The notes beneath the pieces were generated by a model, which saw nothing but the letters and a program-made list of their open reading frames with translations, did no database searches and was not told the DNA's origin. The translations under genes and the position numbers were made by a program. From positions 1,178,001 to 1,242,000 of the forward strand of contig NZ_FOUX01000001.1 in NCBI RefSeq assembly GCF_900114995.1: a stretch of DNA of 64,000 nt, read 5' to 3'. The stretch's first letter is position 1. Each line of letters begins with the position of its first letter. Below are positions 35,000 to 44,018 of this stretch, one piece after another. This DNA is from Chitinophaga sp. YR627. Lineage in GTDB: Bacteria; Bacteroidota; Bacteroidia; Chitinophagales; Chitinophagaceae.

Positions 35000-36844
35000 A
35001 TGAAGCAGACTATTGTTAAAATATATATCGCAGGCACACTGTTACTGGGTGCGGTACTGCAAACAGGTTGTGTAAAAGACCTGCTGGACAGAGAGCCGGC
35101 AACAGAACTGGGAACAGGTGCTTTCTGGAAATCAGAAGCTGATGCGACTTATGCCCTGATGGGGGCTTATGCGGATATCCGTCCGCTGTTTGACCGTGAC
35201 TATTATTTCGACGGACAATCAGAATACCTCCGTGTAAGGGGTACCAGTACCGCCAGTGGTAACCTGCAGAAAGGAGACGCCTATAACGGTGGAGATTATA
35301 GTCCGTCGGGATATGGCGACAACTTCGACAAAATGTACGAACGGTTATATGGCGGTGTACACCGTGCTAATTATGTCATCGAAAACGTCCGTAAGATGCT
35401 GCCTGCCGCCAGCGGAACAGCCCTGGTACAGCTGGAACGCATCGTTGGTGAAGCCCGCTTGCTGAGAGCAATGGTGTATTTCAGACTTATCTCTATGTGG
35501 GGCGATGTGCCGTATATCGATCACGTCATTTTCGATAATGCGGAGGTAGCCAATCTGACACGTACGTCTATCACACAGGTAAAAGATTCCATTATAGCTG
35601 ACCTGACCTATGCCTTTGAAAAACTCCCGGTGAAGGCCCCCGAGATTGGCCGTGCCTCCAAACCGGCGGCACTGGCCTTCCGGGGCAAAGTACAATTGTA
35701 TTGGGCCTGCTGGAATACCTACGGATGGCCTGAACTGGACACTTTTCAACCGGATGCGGCCCAGGGTACGGATGCATACAGGGCAGCGGCGGCTGACTTT
35801 AAGAAAGTCATCAATGATTATGGCCTGAATCTCTTCAGAGGCGGAGAACCGGGAGAGTGCGACGTATTGGGTAAAGCAGACAAACTGCCGAATTACTATT
35901 ACCTGTTTACGCCAGTGGCGAATGGAGATCCTGAAATGATCATGGCCTTTAGTCATGGTGGTACCGGTACCAACCAGGGAGAAGAACTGATGCGTGATAT
36001 CGCCGGTCGTTCTCATGAAGGTTCGCAATGCTGGGTATCGCCCCGTTATGAGATCGCAGACCGTTATCAGTCGACGATCACAGGCGATTTTGCAGATAAA
36101 CTGATCCCCATGAATCCTGCGAATAATGCAGCTGCAAGGACGACCCTGAATTCAGCTGTCAATCCGCAGAGTTATACCAACCGCGACTATCGGATGAAGT
36201 CTTCCATTATGTGGGATTATGAGATCAGCGTAGGTATGATCTCGTTGAAGTCAACTGGTTGGGTACCTTTTATTTACCGTACCTGGAATCAGCCGGTAAC
36301 GATCGATGGGGCAAGCTTTATCACTTATAATACCGATGGTTGTAACTCCGGGTATGTATTGCGCAAATTCCTGCGGAATACCGCCGGACTGGGACGTAGC
36401 GATGGAACCTATAATTTTCCTGTAATGCGGCTGGCGGATGTATTCCTGATGTATGCAGAGGCAACAAATGCAGTGGATGGTCCGCAGGGAGATGCCATTG
36501 CTTTATTGAACAGGATACGCCATAGAGGTAATCTGCCGCCACTGGGGGCGGATAAAACGGCCAGTAAAGAGGCCTTCTTTAATGCGATAGAGCAGGAGCG
36601 TATCGTTGAACTGTTTGGCGAAGGCCAGCGCGGTTTTGACCTGCGCAGATGGAGAGCGATTGAACGGGTATGGAATCCGCCTTATGGTAATGGTGTATGG
36701 CGTATAGATACCTACGGCGCACAGATGACACGCTATTTCCAGAACGTATCGGAAAGAGAGTACCAGCAATGTTACATCTTCCGCATTCCGCCGGGAGAAC
36801 GTAACCGCAACCCTAATCTTACACAGAACACACCATGGCTCTAA
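35000..36844 (+). CDS. SusD/RagB-family glycan-binding lipoprotein (PUL)
   Basis: A 614-residue lipoprotein (lipobox near LGAVLQTGC) with SusD architecture: N-terminal TPR-like region (TYALMGAYADIRPLF, RLLRAMVYFRLISMWGDVPYI) and the C-terminal signature (FLMYAEATNAV, then ERIVELFGEGQRGFDLRRW). It caps the SusC transporter encoded 11 bp upstream. It is longer than the other two SusD proteins in this window, consistent with a large glycan ligand. Confidence 0.95.
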   Translation: MKQTIVKIYIAGTLLLGAVLQTGCVKDLLDREPATELGTGAFWKSEADATYALMGAYADIRPLFDRDYYFDGQSEYLRVRGTSTASGNLQKGDAYNGGDYSPSGYGDNFDKMYERLYGGVHRANYVIENVRKMLPAASGTALVQLERIVGEARLLRAMVYFRLISMWGDVPYIDHVIFDNAEVANLTRTSITQVKDSIIADLTYAFEKLPVKAPEIGRASKPAALAFRGKVQLYWACWNTYGWPELDTFQPDAAQGTDAYRAAAADFKKVINDYGLNLFRGGEPGECDVLGKADKLPNYYYLFTPVANGDPEMIMAFSHGGTGTNQGEELMRDIAGRSHEGSQCWVSPRYEIADRYQSTITGDFADKLIPMNPANNAAARTTLNSAVNPQSYTNRDYRMKSSIMWDYEISVGMISLKSTGWVPFIYRTWNQPVTIDGASFITYNTDGCNSGYVLRKFLRNTAGLGRSDGTYNFPVMRLADVFLMYAEATNAVDGPQGDAIALLNRIRHRGNLPPLGADKTASKEAFFNAIEQERIVELFGEGQRGFDLRRWRAIERVWNPPYGNGVWRIDTYGAQMTRYFQNVSEREYQQCYIFRIPPGERNRNPNLTQNTPWL

Positions 36845-36861
36845 TCCTTCAATCCACAACA

Positions 36862-37263
36862 ATGAAATACTGTTTAACGATCATATTACTACTGACTGCA
36901 TGCACCTGGATGGGCTGCCGCAAAGAAGCGCCTATAGATGAAGATGGTTTGCTGATCACCACCCGTGCAGAATGTTATGTCAGCAATTTTGAATTACTGG
37001 GTGCAGATTTCCAGACCGTACGTACAAAGAATGCAGTGATCGATACGATTGCCTGTACGGTAGATGTAACCGTCTTTTATGGTACAGATCTGAAGCATTT
37101 ATATCCGCAGTTTACGCTGGTGACAGATGCAAAACTGGACCCTAAGATCACCGGATTTACTGATTTTTCAGATCTGGCGAATCCGAGGACTTACAGCGTG
37201 ATATCGGGTAACAGACAGGTGAGAAAGACCTATAAGGTGAATGTTACCGTACAGCCCAGATAG
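36862..37263 (+). CDS. DUF5018-like surface lipoprotein
   Basis: 133 residues from ATG 36862 (MKYCLTIILLLTAC), which starts the lipoprotein signal directly; an upstream in-frame codon would overlap susD. The lipidated Cys is C15 or C20 (CTWMGC). The mature part is a small beta-rich domain (SNFELLGADFQTVRT, YTYKVNVTV-type end) like the DUF5018 lipoproteins found beside SusD. It probably helps bind glycan at the surface; this is inferred from position. Confidence 0.7.
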   Translation: MKYCLTIILLLTACTWMGCRKEAPIDEDGLLITTRAECYVSNFELLGADFQTVRTKNAVIDTIACTVDVTVFYGTDLKHLYPQFTLVTDAKLDPKITGFTDFSDLANPRTYSVISGNRQVRKTYKVNVTVQPR

Positions 37264-37286
37264 TATTTACACTAAAATTTACACAA

Positions 37287-38264
37287 ATGAAAAGTTATAT
37301 CATGTCATTACTTGGGCTGTGTCTGTTGGTGACCGCCTGTAAGGACAAGGAATATGCCATCCCGGAGGCTAAGAATGAATTGCAGAATGATTGCATTAAA
37401 CGTACACTGGGACCCAATGTGGCAGGACTGAACATTGAATTTGCCTATGCGATAGCATTGCCGGCAGCAAAAGGAAAGATTGTATCTGCACAGGTAGAAG
37501 CTTCCATTGCAGGAGAAGCAACAACCTATCTTGAACACCGGTCTTATTATACCAATGGCAGCGGAGAAGACGTGGGTATTCAGATAGGTGATCCTGCTGT
37601 CAATGAAGGCAACACGACAAAAGTGAATTTTACAAAAGATACCAATGCCGTAACCCTCCGTTACTTTTATGTGATCCCGAAGTCAGCACAGGGAAAGGAA
37701 GTCCGCTTTACCTTCTCCGCAAAAAGCAGCAACGGGGAAACCGTCTCCTATGCGATGGGGCCTTATAAGATCTCAAAAATGGATATGGTGCTGGATCTGC
37801 CGGTGAAGAATGCAGAGGCCTCCTTCATTTCCGTGGCAGACATGGCGGTGTATACAGAAAAGGATGTTCCTGCGAATGCAGATAAGATCGATCTGGTGTA
37901 TCTCTATCGGGCGATTACAGGTATTTCTTTTAACCATGCGCTGGTATCGCCGGGAGCAAACGCGGAATATCTGCCGGATATTACATTGCCACCGGGATTG
38001 AACAGGGTGACGAAGGTCAGAAAGACCTGGAACCTGCGGGATTTTCACCTGGCGCGGCTGCAATATGGTATTTATATCGATGACCTGGATTTCGAGCAAC
38101 TGGATATGACAGGATCGCCTGATTACGTTATTAATCTGAAGTCGGAGGCAGGCGCCTGGGTGGAGACTGCTGACGGCAGGTATCGTGCTTATATTTATAT
38201 GAATAAAGTGGAGGATAGCAAGAAAAGTGCGACCATCAGTATGAAACGTTATACGCTTAAATAA
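37287..38264 (+). CDS. DUF4466-like PUL lipoprotein
   Basis: A 325-residue lipoprotein (signal MKSYIMSLLGLCLLVTAC). The sequence after it (LQNDCIKRTLGPNVAGLNIEFAYA) and the beta-rich body match my memory of DUF4466 proteins, which occur in heparinase-containing PULs. Function is unknown; it is likely a surface glycan-binding protein because it lies between SusD and the lyases in one operon. Confidence 0.7.
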   Translation: MKSYIMSLLGLCLLVTACKDKEYAIPEAKNELQNDCIKRTLGPNVAGLNIEFAYAIALPAAKGKIVSAQVEASIAGEATTYLEHRSYYTNGSGEDVGIQIGDPAVNEGNTTKVNFTKDTNAVTLRYFYVIPKSAQGKEVRFTFSAKSSNGETVSYAMGPYKISKMDMVLDLPVKNAEASFISVADMAVYTEKDVPANADKIDLVYLYRAITGISFNHALVSPGANAEYLPDITLPPGLNRVTKVRKTWNLRDFHLARLQYGIYIDDLDFEQLDMTGSPDYVINLKSEAGAWVETADGRYRAYIYMNKVEDSKKSATISMKRYTLK

Positions 38265-38274
38265 TAAAGTCGTT

Positions 38275-39489
38275 ATGAAAATGCCTGTTTTTTATGCCGG
38301 GGCCTTATTGATGCTGGGGATGATCATCTGCCTGTATAGTAAGGCGGCACAGTTGCCACCACAGACCTACCTGCTCAAAGGTCCGCAGTTGCTCGATGCA
38401 AAGGAGAAGATCGCAAAGAAAGATCCTGCTATGCAGCAGGCGCTGGTTGCTTTGCTGAAGATAGCAGACAAGGCGCTGGAGAACGGACCTTATTCCGTGG
38501 TCTACAAAACAAAGGTGCCGCCCAGTGGTAACAAACATGATTACATGAGCGTAGGGCCTTACTGGTGGCCTGATTCTACAAAGGCAAACGGATTACCCTA
38601 TATCCGTAAGGATGGGCAGGTCAATCCGGAACGGTATGCTATCAAGGATGATGAGTACCAGAATGCCATTTCACGCGACGTATATTACCTTGGACTGGCC
38701 TGGTTTTATACCGGGAAGGAACAATATGCTAAACATGCAGCAGGCCTGCTCCGGACCTGGTTCCTCGATACGGCTACCAGTATGCACCCGCACCTGAATT
38801 ATAGTCAGGCGATACCAGGTATTACAGATGGCAGGGGAATAGGACTGATCGATACCCACAATGTGACCATGCTGCTGGATGGTATTCAGTTGCTGAAAGA
38901 TTCAAAGGCCCTTTCGGCCGCGGAATATAAGCGCATACAGGACTGGTACAGGGCATTCCTGCAATGGATGCGTACGAGTCCGATCGGGCAGGATGAGGCG
39001 GATGAACTAAATAACCATGGCACCTGGTATGACGTGCAGCAGGTAGCGATCGCTTTATTTACAGAGCAACCGGCACTGGCAAAACAGCTGCTGGAAGAGC
39101 AGACAAAAAAGCGCATTGAGGTGCAGCTGGAAGCAGATGGCCGTCAGCCGAAAGAGCTGGCCCGGACCTTATCCTGGAACTATTCGCTGTTCAACCTGCG
39201 GGCCTTCTTTGAGCTGGCCCTGCTGGCAGAGAATGTGCAGATGGACCTCTGGCATTATGAGACACCGGGAGGTAAAAGTCTGCAGAAAGCCTACCGCTGG
39301 CTATTGCCTTTTGCGACCGGAGCCAGCCAGTGGACCTATCAGCAGATCAAGCCCAAACATGATGAGGAATTCCTGGAACTATCGGAGGTGGCTGCCCGAA
39401 AATACCCGGATCTGGACCTCAGCGCCCTGAAAGTGCAGCATAAAGACTATCAAAATGACTTATTATTGCTGACGCAGTGGGCGTACTAA
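38275..39489 (+). CDS. Alginate-lyase-family polysaccharide lyase
   Basis: A 404-residue exported protein with an alpha/alpha-toroid pattern of the alginate lyase superfamily (PF05426; PL5/PL38-like). Key segments are DYMSVGPYWWPD, HPHLNYSQAIPGITDGRGIGLIDTH and ELNNHGTWYDVQQVAIALF, which carries the Asn, His and Tyr expected at the active site. Such lyases cleave uronic-acid polymers by beta-elimination; glucuronan or alginate-type glycans are candidates. It is followed 12 bp later by a heparinase-family gene acting in the same pathway. Confidence 0.82.
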   Translation: MKMPVFYAGALLMLGMIICLYSKAAQLPPQTYLLKGPQLLDAKEKIAKKDPAMQQALVALLKIADKALENGPYSVVYKTKVPPSGNKHDYMSVGPYWWPDSTKANGLPYIRKDGQVNPERYAIKDDEYQNAISRDVYYLGLAWFYTGKEQYAKHAAGLLRTWFLDTATSMHPHLNYSQAIPGITDGRGIGLIDTHNVTMLLDGIQLLKDSKALSAAEYKRIQDWYRAFLQWMRTSPIGQDEADELNNHGTWYDVQQVAIALFTEQPALAKQLLEEQTKKRIEVQLEADGRQPKELARTLSWNYSLFNLRAFFELALLAENVQMDLWHYETPGGKSLQKAYRWLLPFATGASQWTYQQIKPKHDEEFLELSEVAARKYPDLDLSALKVQHKDYQNDLLLLTQWAY

Positions 39490-39501
39490 AAAAACAGCGT
39501 T

Positions 39502-41442
39502 ATGAAAAGATGGATTGTTTTAACCTGTATGCTGGCAGTCTGTTATTGCAGACTGTCGGCCCAGCATCTCTTAAGTGGTCACTATACAGAGACTGAACTG
39601 GCAGCAAAACTGATCCCGCAGGGACAGTGGATGCCGTTTCCGCGTACAACAGACCGGGAGGGCTGGGAAAAGGCAGATACCGCTATCGGAGAGGCGGTTA
39701 TCAAAAAAGCAGAGGGATATATTGACTACGACTGGCCCTCTATCCCGGCTACCAAATCCCTGTTGATCATCCGTACGGGCAACCGCAGCGAATACCAGGA
39801 TATCGCCAATAAAAGGCGGGAAGTACTGGCAACTTTGCTGATGGCAGAACTCTATGAAAATGAAGGACGTTTTATAGACCCTATTATCAATGGCGTCTGG
39901 TCTGTTTGTGAAGAGTCCTTTTGGGGCGTACCTGCCCATCTGCCGGGTTCCTTTAAAGGCCTGATGGATGTGTCACAGCCTTTTGTAGAACTATTCTCCG
40001 CAGAAACCGCCACGCTGTTAGCCTGGGTGGATTATTTCCTGGGGCCACAGCTGGACGCTGCTTCTCCGCAGATCAGAAAGCGTATCTACTATGAGACGAA
40101 CAAACGCATCTTTGAACCGCTGATGACTAAACCCCATGGCTGGATGCATGCTACCGCAAACGGCAGAAGGCCGAACAACTGGAATCCCTGGATCTGTTCC
40201 AACTGGCTGAATGCGGTGTTGTTGCTGGAAAAGGATGATAGTAAAAGAATTACTGCCGTTGATAAGATCCTGACTGTGCTGGATGAATTCCTGGATCCTT
40301 ATCCTGCGGATGGCGGTTGTGATGAAGGTCCTGGTTACTGGGGCGCAGCCGCGGCTTCTTTATATGATAATGTGGCGATGCTGAACCTGGCGACAAATAA
40401 TGCCTTTGATTATGTATATAATGATAAGAAAGTAGGGGAAATGGGTAAGTTCATTTACCGTGCCCAGATCAGTGAACGTTACTTCCTGGATTTTGCAGAT
40501 GCTGATCCGCAACCCAGGATGGCGGCAGGCATGATCTATCGTTTCGGAAAGGATATCAAAGACCCGGCGATGATGCGTTTTGGTGCGTGGTACCTGAAAG
40601 ATGAGAACCAGGCAGCTGTAGGCGGTTATCATTTCTTCCGGCACCTGTTTGCCATCTTTATGCAGGATGAGTTCAGACAGGCGGAAAAAGGACTGGCATT
40701 ACCGGCGGATGTATGGTGGCCTGATCTGCAGGTCATGGTGGCAAGAGATAAGGAGGGTGGTACAAATGGTTTCTTTGTGGCGGCAAAAGGCGGTAACAAT
40801 GATGAAAGCCATAACCATAATGATATAGGCAACTATGTGGTATATTATGATGGTTTACCGGTGCTGATCGATATCGGACGAGGTACTTATACGGCCAAAA
40901 CATTCAGTAGTAAGCGCTATGATATCTGGTACAACCGTTCAGACTATCACAATGTGCCTAGTGTCAATGGCTATCAGCAGTCAGCCGGACCACAGTTCAA
41001 AGCCACGGAAGTTATGTATAAGCGGAGTCTGACTGCTGCGAGTATCATGATGGATATCAGCAGTTCATATCCGGAGGCGGCAGGCATCGAAAGATGGCAG
41101 CGCAATATCCGGCTGGCAAGAGGTAAGCAGGTCTATATAGATGATGTTTTACAGCTGAAGAAAGACGGTATAGTTACAGAACACCTGATGACCTGTTATC
41201 CGGTGGAAGTCATGAAACCAGGCGTCCTGGTGATCCATAGAAAAGAAGGGAATGTCCAGAAAGACTTTTATCTGCGTTATCCGGCGGACCAGCTGGAGGC
41301 GAGTATTGAAAAAGTACCGTTATTGACGGAGGAAGATGGTGGTGTAAAGCAGAAATGGGGAGAGAACATCTACCGGATCAATCTGAATGGCGCCGGTATT
41401 AAGGCAAAGACGAAGCTGGGTTTTACGGTAGGCTTACAATGA
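39502..41442 (+). CDS. Heparinase II/III-family polysaccharide lyase
   Basis: A 646-residue exported protein (signal ending RLSAQ). The N-terminal alpha/alpha toroid shows FWGVPAHL, ATANGRRPNNWNPWICSNWL and CDEGPGYWGAAAASLYD; the C-terminal beta-sandwich has the Hepar_II_III signature NDESHNHNDIGNYVVYYDG and DYHNVPSVNG. The family removes unsaturated units from uronic-acid polysaccharides, often as an oligo- or exo-lyase. As the last gene of the PUL it probably finishes what the upstream lyase starts. Confidence 0.92.
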   Translation: MKRWIVLTCMLAVCYCRLSAQHLLSGHYTETELAAKLIPQGQWMPFPRTTDREGWEKADTAIGEAVIKKAEGYIDYDWPSIPATKSLLIIRTGNRSEYQDIANKRREVLATLLMAELYENEGRFIDPIINGVWSVCEESFWGVPAHLPGSFKGLMDVSQPFVELFSAETATLLAWVDYFLGPQLDAASPQIRKRIYYETNKRIFEPLMTKPHGWMHATANGRRPNNWNPWICSNWLNAVLLLEKDDSKRITAVDKILTVLDEFLDPYPADGGCDEGPGYWGAAAASLYDNVAMLNLATNNAFDYVYNDKKVGEMGKFIYRAQISERYFLDFADADPQPRMAAGMIYRFGKDIKDPAMMRFGAWYLKDENQAAVGGYHFFRHLFAIFMQDEFRQAEKGLALPADVWWPDLQVMVARDKEGGTNGFFVAAKGGNNDESHNHNDIGNYVVYYDGLPVLIDIGRGTYTAKTFSSKRYDIWYNRSDYHNVPSVNGYQQSAGPQFKATEVMYKRSLTAASIMMDISSSYPEAAGIERWQRNIRLARGKQVYIDDVLQLKKDGIVTEHLMTCYPVEVMKPGVLVIHRKEGNVQKDFYLRYPADQLEASIEKVPLLTEEDGGVKQKWGENIYRINLNGAGIKAKTKLGFTVGLQ

Positions 41443-41460
41443 GACTACTTTATAAAAATA

Positions 41461-41500
41461 AACAGCCTGTGTATATATGTATACGCAGGCTGTTTTGCTT
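41461..41500 (+). terminator. PUL intrinsic terminator
   Basis: A 15-bp stem (41461-41475 with 41480-41494, one G-U) with a TATG loop and T-rich tail, 18 bp after the heparinase stop. Confidence 0.9.
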
Positions 41501-41542
41501 TTTAAGACGATTATATAACGTGAATGCCCCCGCGATCAGGGG

Positions 41543-41599
41543 CAAAAAAAAGCCGGCAGGTTTTGGTGAAATATAGACATATTTCACGTGCCCCGCCGG
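41543..41599 (-). terminator. Terminator of the Cys-free TlpA-like gene
   Basis: On the minus strand an outer CCGGC/GCCGG stem (41595-41599 with 41553-41557) and an inner 9-bp stem (41566-41574 with 41579-41587) are followed by about eight T. Confidence 0.75.
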
Positions 41600-41648
41600 G
41601 TTGCATTAATTCACTATGACTACTTGTTATGATTACACTCTTTACTTA

Positions 41649-42782
41649 TTATTTACCAATTATTCCGGCTAATTTGTCGGATAATTGTGTCCCTTTGATA
41701 TTCCTTCCAACAATATTGCCTGATGCATCGATTAATACGTTTTGCGGAACAGCACTTATATTATAAAGTTCAGCGACTTCATTTCTAAGGAATTTCAGAT
41801 CGGATACATTGTAACCGCTCATTTTGTCATCAGCGATCGCCTGTAACCATTGCTCTTTACGTTCGTCGAGAGAGACATTGATTACGACCAGGTCTTTCTG
41901 GTTGTAAGGCTTCACGATCTGTTTCAGTTCCTGGTTGTCCATTCTGGAGGTAGCTGACCAGCTGGCCCAGAAGTTCAGAATAACTACTTTTCCTTTGAAG
42001 GAAGAGAGGGTGATCCTGTTACCATCGGAGTCTTTCTGTCCGAAGTCAGGAGCCGGAGCACCGATAGCGGTACGTTTGGATGCCTGTATCTTCTTTTCGA
42101 AAGCTTTACCTTTTGAGGAGGCTCTTGTTTTTTCGTTCAGTGCGTTGAACATTGGTTCAATCTCACGGAAATCAACAAAGTTGCCAGCGTATTCTTCCAG
42201 GAGGTCCAGGTTGATATACATATCATTGTGCTGCTGGATGAATTCTTTCATGCGCTGTTTCCGGAATGCCATTGCAGCACGGAAATGCTCCATATAAGCT
42301 CTCTTTGCAGCCAGTCCTTTCTCAGTTACATCATTCTGTAGTGTGTTGGAAGATTCTGCGGTCAGTAATGACAGCTTTTCTTCTGCATCTTCCATGAACT
42401 TCAGATATACATCATAGTCATCCTGTGACTTAGACCCATTCGAAGTGAAATTAGCGATGCTTTCATCAGATGTCACCCACACGATCGATCCCGGCTCTAC
42501 ATACAGATGTGCAATATCGCTTGCATTAAAAAAAGTCTGGTGTTCACCGCTTCTGCTTACTGTCAGCAAAGCGTTTGTTGGGTAAGCAACAGGTTTATCG
42601 AACGCGAAATTCCCATTGTCTACATCGGCAGAATCGAAAACAGTCTTACCATCATAAGTATAGCCGATATATACTTTCGCTGGCGCTTTTAATCTTCCTA
42701 GCTTTCCCTTGATCTGAAACGATTGCGACATCGCTGGCATCGCCATGCAGCAGGCCGCGAGAACCGTTAAGCATCTGTTCAT
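41649..42782 (-). CDS. TlpA-like thioredoxin-fold protein without redox cysteines
   Basis: A 377-residue exported protein: signal peptide (ending AMSQ), DUF4369-like N-terminal domain (about 22-130), helical linker (about 150-240), AhpC-TSA/thioredoxin-like domain from about 240 (APDFGQKDSDGNRITLSSFKGKVVILNFWASW). Where the family has WCxxC this protein has WSATS, and the mature chain has no cysteine at all; the cis-Pro loop (AVPQNVLID) is kept. It therefore cannot act as a thiol oxidoreductase and may be a structural or binding derivative. It is transcribed alone. Confidence 0.85.
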   Translation of the reverse strand: MNRCLTVLAACCMAMPAMSQSFQIKGKLGRLKAPAKVYIGYTYDGKTVFDSADVDNGNFAFDKPVAYPTNALLTVSRSGEHQTFFNASDIAHLYVEPGSIVWVTSDESIANFTSNGSKSQDDYDVYLKFMEDAEEKLSLLTAESSNTLQNDVTEKGLAAKRAYMEHFRAAMAFRKQRMKEFIQQHNDMYINLDLLEEYAGNFVDFREIEPMFNALNEKTRASSKGKAFEKKIQASKRTAIGAPAPDFGQKDSDGNRITLSSFKGKVVILNFWASWSATSRMDNQELKQIVKPYNQKDLVVINVSLDERKEQWLQAIADDKMSGYNVSDLKFLRNEVAELYNISAVPQNVLIDASGNIVGRNIKGTQLSDKLAGIIGK

Positions 42783-43242
42783 CTGTTTTACCTTTATTGT
42801 TGGTTACACGAATTATCTAAAGTCTATCCAAAATTTAAACGCGAACTATCTTGAATGAACCTCTGCATATAAGACAACATTTAAATCACGATATGCGTAC
42901 AAGGGTTAAAAAAAATTTTAAAGTATATAATTTGGGATTTTGTCTTTGTAGATATTATAAGTATCCAAAATATGGTGTGTAATTATGTCTAACTGGTTTA
43001 TTTTATGTGTGTTACGAGACAAGCAATTAAGGAGTAGAGGAGAGGAGTTGATTTTTTGGGTAAAAACAGGATTTCTTATAAGACATTGGTTATCAGAATT
43101 AAAAAAAATTAAAATATTTTTTCTGATGACCTGCTTTCAGGCGCGCGAAGGGTAATAAAATTAAATTGGTTTTAAATATAAAAAATTGTTAAATTGTATC
43201 AAGAACGCGAACCATTTTTAATTATCTAAAGCATCTATCCCT
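42783..43242. other. AT-rich divergent intergenic region (460 bp)
   Basis: It separates the Cys-free TlpA-like gene (minus) from the small secreted protein (plus). It is very AT-rich with homopolymer runs. No clear TAnnTTTG promoter, repeat or RNA gene was found, though promoters for both sides must lie here. Confidence 0.5.
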
Positions 43243-43605
43243 ATGAACAAGCGTGCATTATACCTTGTACTGACGGTATTTTTTGTAATGACATCTCTGG
43301 GTAATCTCATCGCCAACCCGGAGAACAGCAAAAAAGGATTTACAGAAATCGGTCATCAGACAGACGGTAACTACTACTACACTTTTTATGCGGATCTTTC
43401 TAAAGATCCCAATGCAATAGCTTATATACAGGTGCAAAAAAATTCCACCGGAGAAATACTGCAACTTGATAACTTTAAAGGCAAGGTGCTTTTCGGTAAA
43501 CCGCTTTTCAGCATCAAGGACAAAGCAACGGTGTCCTTTTACGACAATTCCAAACTGATTTCCAAAGATCTTACCGGTGTGATTGAAGGAGGCGTTAAGC
43601 CCTGA
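43243..43605 (+). CDS. Small secreted protein of unknown function
   Basis: 120 residues: signal peptide (ALYLVLTVFFVMTSLGNLIA) and a mature domain of about 95 residues with mixed beta character (NYYYTFYADLSKDPNAIAYIQVQ). No family recognised and no cysteine in the mature part. It stands alone between two long intergenic stretches, upstream of a SusC/SusD pair but separated from it by 413 bp. Confidence 0.6.
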   Translation: MNKRALYLVLTVFFVMTSLGNLIANPENSKKGFTEIGHQTDGNYYYTFYADLSKDPNAIAYIQVQKNSTGEILQLDNFKGKVLFGKPLFSIKDKATVSFYDNSKLISKDLTGVIEGGVKP

Positions 43606-44018
43606 TCACTTTTCCGTGAGCATATATACTGTCTTGAGCTCTGTTAATGTATAACAGGGCTCAGGGTATTTCCAGGCATTACCGCTACGGTGGTAACGGA
43701 TTGTCATGGCTTGTTGTTGGTATGCATAAAGGGTTGAAAAATATAACGTAATTAGACCAAACAAAAAAAAGCTAATTGCATTGGGATTTTCGTAATCTGC
43801 CGAACCAAATTCGACGTTATAACAGACCGGCTTCTGAGAAACCCTGCTTAAGAGAAAAAATGTATCTGACACCCAGTAGTTGACCTCCGTGACAGGGAAC
43901 CACAACGAACATTTATCTGTTAAGTTAACAGAGAGGAATTAACACGTATCGACCAAAATTGTAAAACAGGCCATGACTCTGTAGCTTTTTTAACTATCAT
44001 ATCTAAATCGCACAAGCT
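43606..44018. other. Intergenic region upstream of susC (413 bp)
   Basis: A 99-codon minus-strand frame (43606-43905) exists but starts at TTG and looks like chance. No clear promoter box, repeat or hairpin was found, although the susC promoter must be here. Confidence 0.45.

Noticed and set aside
43606..43905. 99-codon minus-strand ORF with one hydrophobic segment
   Set aside because: It starts at TTG, has no recognisable domain or ribosome/promoter context, and codon use looks random.
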